13,376 nt of DNA from Candidatus Krumholzibacteriota bacterium (lineage in GTDB: Bacteria > Krumholzibacteriota > Krumholzibacteriia > Krumholzibacteriales > Krumholzibacteriaceae). Shown one piece after another: positions 5,794 through 13,175 of the stretch. The position numbers were made by a program, and so were the translations under genes. Location of the stretch: the NCBI GenBank assembly GCA_030630165.1, contig DAOVNN010000035.1:1-13376 (forward strand), given 5' to 3'. Each line of letters begins with the position of its first letter. Within the stretch, counting starts at the first letter, position 1. Below the pieces are notes generated by a model. The model had not been told where the DNA came from, made no database searches, and saw only the letters and a list, made by a program, of their open reading frames with translations.

Positions 5794-7581
5794 ATGAGTG
5801 AAATACGCAGCAACTGTTCGATCTGCTCCCTTGCCTGTCCCCTGATCCTCAGAGGCGGCGGCAGGAGCCCGATCTTCACGAACGAATCGGTCCTTTCGCT
5901 GGACTGGGACGACAGTGAGGATTCGAAGTACGGCGGAAGTCTCTGTGCCCGCGGGGCGGCGATGGTCGAGTTCGTCTCCCACCCCGACAGGCTCAACTAC
6001 CCGTTCGTCCTGGGTGAAAGGACCTCTTATGAAGCCGCTGTCAAGGAAGCGGCGAAGAACCTCTCGGCCATTAAAAACGATGCCGGCGGCAACGCCATCG
6101 GCGTTCTGGTCGGTGATAACCTGACGAACGAAGAGGCGGCGCTGGCAGTGAAATTCGCCGGAGAGGTGATAGGTACCGAGAATATAGCTCTCATGGCACC
6201 CGACGACATCCCGCTCTTCAGGACGTGGATGGGACTGGACCTTTCCGGCCTCACTCCCGCCGGGCAGAAGCCCGAGGGCGAGAGGCAGGTCTTCCTGCTC
6301 GTCGGAGATCCCTTCACCGAGCATCCGTGCACGGCCAAGGCCGTTGCCGCGGGCAAGTTCGGTGGCAGGGGCAACGCGGTCATCACGATCAGTTCCGGGA
6401 AGAACCACTCGGCCTGGTTTGCCAACATGCACCTCGCGTGCAGGCCCGGCGGAGAGCCGGCGGTCCTGGCGGGACTGCTCAAGGCGGCGGCCGCGAAGAG
6501 CGGCGCGCAGCTGCCCGGCGAACTCGGCAAGCTTCTCGGTGTTGTTGACTGGAACGATATCGAACGTCTCGGCGGCGTCTCGAAGGACGATCTCGAGGGC
6601 GCGGCCGGTTCCCTGCTGGGAGCCGCCAGGGTCGAGACCTATGTTTCGAATATATTTGGACGCTTCGGAGCACCCGGCCTGGTTTCCCTGATGGCCGAGG
6701 CGGTAACGAGGATATGTCCCGGAGAGAGCGTCTTCGATGCCCAGTTTGTTCAGCAGAACACATGGGGCATCTATTCGGTGCTCGCCGGCGCCGGAGCTGG
6801 AAAGGTACTTTCCAACTTCGTTTCCGGAGAAATGCAGGCGTTCGTCCTTCTCGGGATCGACCCGTTCTCGACCTTCCCCGCCGCACCGGTGGAGAAGGCC
6901 CTTCGCGACAGTAAATTCACCGTTGCCACGCAGCTCTTCCGGGGGGCGGCCGCTACAGGCGCGAATGTCGTGATACCCGCGGCGACCCTGGTCGAGAAGA
7001 AGGGCACGGTATCGCCCTCGTTCGAAGAGGACATCGTACGCGAAGAGACGATTGACCCTATCGCCGGCGCGGTCAGCGACGGCCAGTTCCTTACCGACCT
7101 GGCGAAGGAGATGGGGACGAAGCTGGAGGCCGCGTTCGTCGAGAGAAAAACGGGAAGGACCGGAGCCGGAGAGAGCCTTGCCGGAGACTGGGCGGGCTAC
7201 GCGGCGGAAATGAAAAATCTGGAGAATGCGGATACCATTCTCATACCATGGAGCGATGCGGTACATGCCGCGGATGGATCGATCAGCAGGAACCTGTTCT
7301 GGTCAAAGGTCACCTGCCCCGAGCCGGAACTGATGGTCTCCATGCAGATAGCGGAAGAGATGAACCTTCGTGACGGCGACCTTCTGAAGGTGGCCTCCGA
7401 GGGCGGAGAGGTCGTATTGACGGCCAGGACGACGGGTAAGCTCGAGGGAAAGACCGTCGCTGCGACGATACACTTTCCCTCGGTCCGCAAGCTGTTCCCG
7501 TGGAAGATGGACGAACGTCACGGTGAGATAAGCCTCGCCCCGGTCGCGGTGACCCTGGGCAGGCAAAGCGAGAAGAGCTGA
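5794..7581 (+). CDS. Molybdopterin-oxidoreductase-fold iron-sulfur protein lacking the Mo-ligand Cys/Sec (NuoG/FdhA-like)
   Basis: A 595-residue protein with the layout of formate dehydrogenase alpha and NuoG. The N-terminal [4Fe-4S] motif is C8, C11, C15 and C51 (CSICSLAC, then GSLCARGA). Molybdopterin-fold segments follow: TNEEAAL (111-117), LLVGDPFTEHP (168-178), HLACRPGGEPAVLAGL (213-228) and LLGIDPF (352-358). A C-terminal Molydop_binding-like domain starts near 511 (ELMVSMQIAEEMNLRDGDL). Active formate dehydrogenases have a Cys or Sec in an R-x-C/U-H type segment after the TNEE block. The matching region here reads IALMAPDDIPL, with no Cys, and no UGA interrupts the frame. At 595 residues it is also shorter than the usual 700-800. 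The likely role is a structural, electron-bridging subunit that no longer reacts with formate, as in NuoG. A different substrate with an unusual ligand is possible. The ribosome-binding site is weak. The next gene starts 4 bases after the stop. Confidence 0.8.
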   Translation: MSEIRSNCSICSLACPLILRGGGRSPIFTNESVLSLDWDDSEDSKYGGSLCARGAAMVEFVSHPDRLNYPFVLGERTSYEAAVKEAAKNLSAIKNDAGGNAIGVLVGDNLTNEEAALAVKFAGEVIGTENIALMAPDDIPLFRTWMGLDLSGLTPAGQKPEGERQVFLLVGDPFTEHPCTAKAVAAGKFGGRGNAVITISSGKNHSAWFANMHLACRPGGEPAVLAGLLKAAAAKSGAQLPGELGKLLGVVDWNDIERLGGVSKDDLEGAAGSLLGAARVETYVSNIFGRFGAPGLVSLMAEAVTRICPGESVFDAQFVQQNTWGIYSVLAGAGAGKVLSNFVSGEMQAFVLLGIDPFSTFPAAPVEKALRDSKFTVATQLFRGAAATGANVVIPAATLVEKKGTVSPSFEEDIVREETIDPIAGAVSDGQFLTDLAKEMGTKLEAAFVERKTGRTGAGESLAGDWAGYAAEMKNLENADTILIPWSDAVHAADGSISRNLFWSKVTCPEPELMVSMQIAEEMNLRDGDLLKVASEGGEVVLTARTTGKLEGKTVAATIHFPSVRKLFPWKMDERHGEISLAPVAVTLGRQSEKS

Positions 7582-7585
7582 GGTT

Positions 7586-8065
7586 ATGGAGAAGAGAATC
7601 TATATCAACATGAACCTGTGCACCGGATGCCGCGCCTGCGCCGCCGCCTGCGCCCAGGGGCACCATGACCAGGGGCTGCTCAAGCATGGAGCCGTGGAAG
7701 AGGTCGCCCTCATGCCTCTCCACTGCAGGCACTGTGACACGCCGCTCTGTCTCGAGGTATGTCCCCAGGACGCGATCAAGAAAGACGACGACGGCACGAT
7801 CATACGCCAGAGCCAGCTCTGCATCGGCTGCAAGTCGTGCATCATGTCCTGCCCGTTCGGTGTGATGTTCATGCATTCGACATGGCACGTGTCGCCGAAA
7901 TGCGACCTCTGCTATGATCGGCTGGAAGAGGGAAAGCAGCCGCGCTGCGTCGCGACATGTACGTCGGGGGCTCTCGTATTCGAGGAGCTCACCGACCTGG
8001 AGAAGAAACACAGGCACGCCGCTGAAGGCGGGCGCTATTTCGCCCGCTGGATGCTGGAGCGTTAG
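7586..8065 (+). CDS. HycB/CooF-like polyferredoxin with four [4Fe-4S] clusters
   Basis: A 159-residue electron-transfer protein of the HycB/HydN/CooF family. Sixteen cysteines fall in four groups: 12, 15, 18, 22; 47, 50, 55, 59; 79, 82, 85, 89; and 106, 109, 121, 125. This fits four cubane clusters in a wire. Signature pieces are CTGCRAC, CRHCDTPLC, CIGCKSC and KCDLCYDR. In formate hydrogenlyase and CO-linked hydrogenases such a protein links the dehydrogenase part with the membrane hydrogenase. Here it sits directly between the Mo-fold subunit (4-base gap) and the membrane anchor (12-base gap), which suggests the same bridging role. No signal peptide, so cytoplasmic side. Confidence 0.92.
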   Translation: MEKRIYINMNLCTGCRACAAACAQGHHDQGLLKHGAVEEVALMPLHCRHCDTPLCLEVCPQDAIKKDDDGTIIRQSQLCIGCKSCIMSCPFGVMFMHSTWHVSPKCDLCYDRLEEGKQPRCVATCTSGALVFEELTDLEKKHRHAAEGGRYFARWMLER

Positions 8066-8077
8066 CGGAGAGGACCT

Positions 8078-9010
8078 ATGGACGCTGCGAGATATCTGTT
8101 ATACTATCTGATATTTCCCGGGTTCCTTTTCACGGCGGTCGTCGGCCTTCTGGCGACGTGGGTGGACCGGAAGGTCACCGCGCGGGTACACTGGAGGGTC
8201 GGACCTCCCTGGTACCAGCCGTTTGCCGACACCGTGAAACTGCTCGGGAAGGAAGTCATCGTTCCCGCCGGGGCAAAGGCGACCGGATTTCTTATAGCTC
8301 CGGTCATCGGTCTCGCCGCGGCCACGCTGGCTTCGACGATCCTGTGGGTGGCAAGCCTCTATCCTGAGACATCGTTTGTCGGCGACTCGATCGTCGTTCT
8401 CTATATCATGACGATTCCCGCGATCGCGATGATCATCGGAGCGAGCGCTTCGGGCAACCCGCTCGGGATACTCGGAGCGGCACGCGAGATGAAACTGCTC
8501 TTCGCGTACGAGCTGCCTCTCGTGATCGTGATGCTGACGACGGTATACAAGGTCGGCAGCTTCTCCATCGAGGAGATCCTGAACTTCCAGTCCTCCAATG
8601 GCGTCATGCTTGGAAGCTTCTCCGGGACCATCGCGTTTATCGTCGCGATATTCTGCGCCCAGGCGAAGTGCACGATGCTTCCATTCGATATTCCCGAGGC
8701 GGAGACGGAGCTGGCCGGCGGAACTCATATCGAGTATTCGGGCGCACCCCTTGCCGTCATAAAGCTGAACATGGCTATCATGTTCTTCGTCGTACCGATA
8801 TTCATCATAACGATGTTCTGGGGCGGCGTCTCGTTCGATGGAATCAGGATCCTCACGACGATCCTGAAATTTGTAGCGATTGTAACGATCATGGTCCTTA
8901 TAAAGAATACGAATCCCAGGGTGAGAATCGACCAGGCATTGCGGTTCTTCTGGGGTCCGATGCTCGTACTTTCGATTATTGCATTGATCCTGGCGGTGCT
9001 GGGGTACTAG
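8078..9010 (+). CDS. Membrane subunit of group 4 [NiFe]-hydrogenase (NuoH/HycD/MbhM-like)
   Basis: A 310-residue, very hydrophobic protein with about eight membrane helices, the family of complex I subunit NuoH and hydrogenase subunits HycD, EchB and MbhM. Motifs typical of the family: ERK-type loop seen as WVDRKVTARVHWRVGP (28-43), ADTVKLLGKE (50-59), REMKLLFAYELP (136-147), and PFDIPEAETELAGG (202-215) followed by HIEYSG. These acidic residues line the quinone-like cavity and the proton path in complex I. It anchors the hydrogenase to the membrane and joins it to the ion-pumping arm. GGAGAGG precedes the ATG by a few bases. Confidence 0.94.
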   Translation: MDAARYLLYYLIFPGFLFTAVVGLLATWVDRKVTARVHWRVGPPWYQPFADTVKLLGKEVIVPAGAKATGFLIAPVIGLAAATLASTILWVASLYPETSFVGDSIVVLYIMTIPAIAMIIGASASGNPLGILGAAREMKLLFAYELPLVIVMLTTVYKVGSFSIEEILNFQSSNGVMLGSFSGTIAFIVAIFCAQAKCTMLPFDIPEAETELAGGTHIEYSGAPLAVIKLNMAIMFFVVPIFIITMFWGGVSFDGIRILTTILKFVAIVTIMVLIKNTNPRVRIDQALRFFWGPMLVLSIIALILAVLGY

Positions 9011-9028
9011 ACGGCGGAGGCTTTTTAA

Positions 9029-9442
9029 ATGTCACTGGCGCTCAAAGCATTAAAGAAATCGCCCTGGGTCTTTCACGTGAACACCGGCGCGTGCAACAAC
9101 TGCGACATCGAGATCCTCGATGCTCTGACGCCCAGGTTCGATATCGAGAGATTCGGTATTGTCCTGGTCGGCAGCATCAGGCACGCAGATGTACTGCTCA
9201 TCACCGGTCCGGTCACGCGAAACATCCTGCCGCGGCTGAAGAGGCTGTATGAGGCGGCGCCGAAGCCGATAAAGGTGATTGTGATCGGGGCGTGCGGATG
9301 CCGCTGCGGAATCTTCCGCGACGGATACAATATCATAGGGCCGGTGGATAAGTTCATCCCGGTCGACGCATATGTCCCCGGCTGCCCGCCGAAGCCGGAG
9401 GCACTGATCGCCGGGGTCGTCAAGGTACTCAATACGCTGTAA
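9029..9442 (+). CDS. Hydrogenase small subunit (NuoB/HycG/MbhJ-like)
   Basis: A 137-residue protein holding the proximal [4Fe-4S] cluster that passes electrons to the NiFe site. Candidate ligands are C22 and C25 (TGACNNCDIE), C89 in GACGCRCGIF, and C119 in PGCPPKPEAL. C91 and C93 are extra cysteines in the third motif beyond the four needed. It is short like other group 4 small subunits and has no Tat signal, so it faces the cytoplasm. GGAGG stands upstream of the ATG, 18 bases after the NuoH-like gene. Confidence 0.94.
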   Translation: MSLALKALKKSPWVFHVNTGACNNCDIEILDALTPRFDIERFGIVLVGSIRHADVLLITGPVTRNILPRLKRLYEAAPKPIKVIVIGACGCRCGIFRDGYNIIGPVDKFIPVDAYVPGCPPKPEALIAGVVKVLNTL

Positions 9443-9470
9443 ACCTGACTGAAGAGGGAAAGCGAAAGAT

Positions 9471-9992
9471 ATGGATAAGGAAGAAGTAAAGAAGAAGATC
9501 GCGGAGAAGTTCGGCGACAAGGTCCAGATAGCCGATCGTTCGGAGAAGAGGGTCTACATATATGCCGAGAACGAGATCTGGGTCGATCTCGCCTCGTTCC
9601 TGTTCAACGATCTCGACGCGAGGTTCGATACTGGCGTCGGCATCGATGACCGTGACGGAGTCGAGGTCATGATGTTTTTCCCCTTCGATAAAGAGCATTA
9701 TTTCGTAACGATCAAGACCTTCGCGAAGAAGCCCAACCCCGAGCTCGATTCGATTTCTCCGCTGATTCCTGGAGCGAAATGGATCGAGCGCGAGATATGG
9801 GAGATGTACGAGGTCAACTTCAGGAACCACCCCGACCTCAGGCCGGTCCTGAGGTCAGATACGAGGCCGTGCGATTTCTATCCCCACAAAAGGGAGAACA
9901 AGGACAAGCACGAGATGTCCCGGAACAAGCACGACGGTCAGGAAAGGGCCGACGAGGTGGCAGGAAGGCCCGTGAAGGGGCAGAACCCGTAG
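9471..9992 (+). CDS. NuoC/HycE-N/MbhK-like hydrogenase subunit
   Basis: A 173-residue protein matching the 30-kDa subunit family of complex I (NuoC), which packs against the large subunit. The diagnostic block is IEREIWEMYEVNF (105-117) followed by RNHPDLRPVL. The N-terminal ~100 residues are the usual alpha-beta domain. From about 139 on the chain is a charged tail rich in K, R, E and H with no match I recognise. In E. coli hydrogenase 3 this part is fused to the large subunit. Here it is separate, as in Mbh and Ech hydrogenases. GAGGGAAAG lies ahead of the ATG. Confidence 0.9.
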   Translation: MDKEEVKKKIAEKFGDKVQIADRSEKRVYIYAENEIWVDLASFLFNDLDARFDTGVGIDDRDGVEVMMFFPFDKEHYFVTIKTFAKKPNPELDSISPLIPGAKWIEREIWEMYEVNFRNHPDLRPVLRSDTRPCDFYPHKRENKDKHEMSRNKHDGQERADEVAGRPVKGQNP

Positions 9993-10039
9993 ACGATTTT
10001 CAGGCCATCATGGCTGTGTTGATAAAGAGGTGAACAGAA

Positions 10040-11245
10040 ATGGTTAAAAAGATTCCGATCGGCCCGTTTCACCCGATTCTCGAGGAGCCCGAATTTTTCG
10101 AGCTCCATGTCGACGGGGAAAACGTAGTCGATATCGACATGACAATCGGCTGGAGCCACAGGGGGATCGAGATCCTGTCCGAGTCGAAGACCTGGGACCA
10201 GGTCCCCTTCCTCGTAGAGAGGGTCTGCGGTATCTGTTCCTGCTCCCATCCGTACGCTTATGTCAAGGCGGTCGAGGACCTTCTGCAGGTCGAGATCCCG
10301 AAGCGGGCTCAGTACCTCAGGGTCATCACCGCCGAGCTCGAGAGGCTGCACAGCCACCTGCTCTGGACGGGACTGGCCGGTCATTTCATCGGCTACAACA
10401 CGGTCTTCATGTGGACCTGGAAGTACCGCGAGCCTCTTCTCGACATTCTCGAGGCCGTTACAGGCAACAGGAACCATTATGCGATGATGCGCATCGGCGG
10501 CGTCAGGCGCGACATACCGGAGACCCAGTTTGGAATGGTCCGGGGGATGCTCGATGAACTCTGGAAGAAGAACGACATGCTCACCAATGCGATCGTCGAC
10601 GATCCGGTGATACACGCCAGGACGAAGACTGTCGGCATTTTCAACAAGGACCAGTGCCGGCTGTACGGCGCGCTCGGCCCCACGGCAAGAGCGGGAGGAT
10701 ACAATGTCGACGCCAGGCGCGATCACCCGATCGATGCCTACGGTGAGCTCGATTTTGACGTCATCGTCTGCGAGAACGGCGATGTCTTTGACAAGGCTGT
10801 CGTAAGGCAGCTCGAGAACTTCGAAGCGATAAAGATCATCAGGCAGTGTCTCGACAAGCTCGAGGCCATGGGCCCGATGAAGGACGACAGCGAGCTCTGC
10901 ATGGAGATCGGCGAGGTGCCGCCCGGCGAAGGGATCGGGGTGTACGAGGCCCCGCGCGGCGAGGTGCTTCACTACATCCGCTCGAATGGCGGGAACATGC
11001 CGATGAGGCACAAGATCCGGGCCCCGAGCTTTAATAACATCCTCACGAACGAAGCGAGCGTGCCGGGCAACACGGTGGCAGACGCCGGTCTTATTACGGC
11101 GGCAGTCGATCCCTGTTACTCGTGCACCGAGCGCGTCGGCCGTGTGGATGTGAATTCCGGCGAGAGATACCTTCTCTCTGAGGGAGACCTGATTAAACTG
11201 TCAGCGGAGAAGACCGAAGAGATCCGCAGGCAGCTTGGAATGTAA
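10040..11245 (+). CDS. Catalytic large subunit of group 4 [NiFe]-hydrogenase (NuoD/HycE-C/MbhL-like)
   Basis: A 401-residue protein of the NuoD/HycE family. The NiFe-binding cysteines are all present: C63 and C66 in ERVCGICSCSH, and C359 and C362 in DPCYSCTER. This argues for true H2 chemistry rather than a complex I or sulfur-reducing relative that has lost ligands. After DPCYSCTER at 357-365 there is a 36-residue tail. E. coli HycE has the closely similar DPCYSCTDR, after which HycI removes the C-terminal peptide, so similar maturation is likely (inference). Other family pieces: GPFHPILEEPEFFEL at the start, SHRGIE (39-44) and RIGGVRRDIP. AGAGGTG precedes the ATG. No maturation genes (hyp or the protease) are in the window. 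Confidence 0.95.
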   Translation: MVKKIPIGPFHPILEEPEFFELHVDGENVVDIDMTIGWSHRGIEILSESKTWDQVPFLVERVCGICSCSHPYAYVKAVEDLLQVEIPKRAQYLRVITAELERLHSHLLWTGLAGHFIGYNTVFMWTWKYREPLLDILEAVTGNRNHYAMMRIGGVRRDIPETQFGMVRGMLDELWKKNDMLTNAIVDDPVIHARTKTVGIFNKDQCRLYGALGPTARAGGYNVDARRDHPIDAYGELDFDVIVCENGDVFDKAVVRQLENFEAIKIIRQCLDKLEAMGPMKDDSELCMEIGEVPPGEGIGVYEAPRGEVLHYIRSNGGNMPMRHKIRAPSFNNILTNEASVPGNTVADAGLITAAVDPCYSCTERVGRVDVNSGERYLLSEGDLIKLSAEKTEEIRRQLGM

Positions 11246-11278
11246 CGAAACACTTATACGCGTAGCGGAGTTGAACGC

Positions 11279-13150
11279 ATGCATGAACTTCTGTACGTAA
11301 TCGTTATGCCGGCAGCAATGGGCGTCCTTACCCTCTTCTTTCCTAAGAAAGCGAGGCTGCCTGCCGGGATAATCGCCCTGATATCGGCCGGCTGGCTCTT
11401 TATCAAGGCAGTCAAACTGTTCGGGATCGGCGAGTCCGAATACTTCAGGACGATATTCACGATGGGTGATGTCTTCCAGTTTGACTTTGCCCTGAAGCTG
11501 TACGGATTCAGCTCGTTCGTGCTGCTGTTCATAGCGCTGTTCGGCGTCCTGATCGTGCTTTATTCGATAGGGTACTGGTTCAAGGACAGGGAGACGTCGG
11601 GGATCTACTACTCGTACATCCTCTGGACTCTTTCCGCTGCGGGATGCGCCGTGCTGTCCGATAATCTCCTCCTGCTGCTCGTGTGCTGGGAGGTCCTGAC
11701 GCTGCTTCTATACCTTCTTGTCAACCTGGGTGGAGAGGGGCACGAGACGGCGGCGCAGAAATGCTTCACGATACTCGGATTCAGCGACGCGGCGATGTTC
11801 CTCGGCGTGATCGTCATATGGATAGCCTACGGGACACTTTCTATCTCGTCGCTCAGCATATCGACCGGTACGTCGACCGGTGTGATCGCCTTCCTGCTCC
11901 TCTTCGTCGGAGCGATAGCGAAGGCCGGTGCGATGCCTCTGCATTCATGGGTCCCCGCTATGGCGAAGCCGACGCAGGCGCCGACGATGGCTTTCCTGCC
12001 GGCAGCTCTCGACAAGCTTCTCGGCATATACCTGCTGGCGAGGATATCGCTCGACATCTTTGCGATCAGGCCGGGATCGGGCCTCTCGCTGATGATGATG
12101 ATCATCGGCGCGGTCACGATACTGTTCGCCGTCCTGATGGCGCTCGTACAGCACGATTTCAAGAAACTTCTCTCCTTCCACGCCGTCAGCCAGGTCGGAT
12201 ACATGGTGCTCGGCGTAGGAAGCGGGATACCGGTAGCGATAGTCGGCGGTCTGTTCCACATGCTCAACAACGCCATATACAAGAGCGGGCTCTTTCTCGC
12301 CGCGGGAGCGATGGAGAAGAGGGTCGGCACGACCGATCTCGAGCAGCTCGGCGGGCTGGCGAAACTGATGCCGGTGACATTCCTCACGACTGTTGTGGCG
12401 GCCCTGGCGATCTCCGGCGTGCCGCCGTTCAATGGATTCGTATCAAAATGGCTTGTCTACCAGGGAATGCTCGAAGGGCCGGGCTACAATGTCATATTCC
12501 TCGTGGTGGCTGTATTCGGAAGCGCACTGACGCTTGCGTCATTTGTAAAGGTGCTTCACTCGGTCTTCCTCGGGAGACGCCAGGAGAAGTTCGACGGCGT
12601 TCGCGAGGTCGGCTTCACCATGCAGGTCCCGATGATATTTCTCGCGATCCTCTGTATAGTATTTGGCATCTACGCGAAGCTGCCGCTCGAGCAGTTTATC
12701 CTGCCGAGCGTAGCCGGTTCGACAGGGGTGGGCATCGAGGAGATGACGGTAAGTACAGCTTCCGGCTACTGGAGCCCGGCAGTCGCGACCGTTCTGATGG
12801 TCGCGGGGATGTTCATCGGGCTTATCATTTACGCGTTCGGCAAGACGAGGCGCGTGCGTGTCGTTGAAGATGTGTGGATCGGCGGAAATGTCCTGGAAAA
12901 CGAAGAGATGAGGATCCCCGGCACGCATTTCTACAAGACCGTGACAGACGATCTGAAGCCCGCCTATTCGGCCCTGTTCAGGGATGGAAAGAGCGGCGCG
13001 ATGGACGCCTACAACATCTGGGGCAAGCTGGGGTTCAGCGTCGTCCAGGTGCTCAGGGGCCTTCACAACGGCATTCTGTCGACGTACCTGTCATGGACGA
13101 TCATAGGGCTGGGTGCGCTGGCGTTCGCATTGATGTTCTTAGCCTTGTAG
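11279..13150 (+). CDS. Ion-translocating antiporter-like subunit (NuoL/HyfB/MbhH/MrpA-like)
   Basis: A 623-residue membrane protein of the proton/sodium antiporter-like family, with about 14-16 helices. Key residues expected for ion pumping are visible: Glu138 in CWEVLTLLLY, Lys215 in IAKAGAMPLHSWVP, Lys246 in ALDKLLGIYL, and Lys295/296 with His301 in HDFKKLLSFHAVSQ. The VPPFNGFVSK piece ends in a further Lys390. The last ~170 residues extend beyond the core and resemble the C-terminal part of HycC/HyfB (VWIGGNVLENEE near 529, a His- and Tyr-rich amphipathic stretch, then a final helix). Paired with the hydrogenase core it should couple electron flow to H+ or Na+ movement. The ion cannot be told from sequence. 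An MbhD-like gene follows 25 bases on, so an Mrp-type module probably continues. Confidence 0.92.
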   Translation: MHELLYVIVMPAAMGVLTLFFPKKARLPAGIIALISAGWLFIKAVKLFGIGESEYFRTIFTMGDVFQFDFALKLYGFSSFVLLFIALFGVLIVLYSIGYWFKDRETSGIYYSYILWTLSAAGCAVLSDNLLLLLVCWEVLTLLLYLLVNLGGEGHETAAQKCFTILGFSDAAMFLGVIVIWIAYGTLSISSLSISTGTSTGVIAFLLLFVGAIAKAGAMPLHSWVPAMAKPTQAPTMAFLPAALDKLLGIYLLARISLDIFAIRPGSGLSLMMMIIGAVTILFAVLMALVQHDFKKLLSFHAVSQVGYMVLGVGSGIPVAIVGGLFHMLNNAIYKSGLFLAAGAMEKRVGTTDLEQLGGLAKLMPVTFLTTVVAALAISGVPPFNGFVSKWLVYQGMLEGPGYNVIFLVVAVFGSALTLASFVKVLHSVFLGRRQEKFDGVREVGFTMQVPMIFLAILCIVFGIYAKLPLEQFILPSVAGSTGVGIEEMTVSTASGYWSPAVATVLMVAGMFIGLIIYAFGKTRRVRVVEDVWIGGNVLENEEMRIPGTHFYKTVTDDLKPAYSALFRDGKSGAMDAYNIWGKLGFSVVQVLRGLHNGILSTYLSWTIIGLGALAFALMFLAL

Positions 13151-13175
13151 CAAACGAAGAGGGAAAGGTATACGG

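Noticed and set aside
4873..7266. Very long open frame on the - strand (about 800 codons)
   Set aside because: It lies opposite three well-supported genes. Its translation is rich in R, G, E and D without any domain, and has no good ribosome-binding site. It is a shadow of GC-rich coding sequence.
5794..7581. Active formate dehydrogenase (formate hydrogenlyase operon)
   Set aside because: No Cys or Sec is seen at the Mo-ligand position and the protein is shorter than catalytic relatives, so the function is not claimed.
10004..10014. Short inverted repeat GCCAT-C-ATGGC before the large-subunit gene
   Set aside because: Too short and with a 1-base centre. It is expected by chance and there is no support for a site.
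11683..12867. Long + strand frame inside the antiporter-like gene
   Set aside because: The product is Arg-rich and hydrophilic with no family features, while the other frame gives a clear membrane protein with all expected residues.
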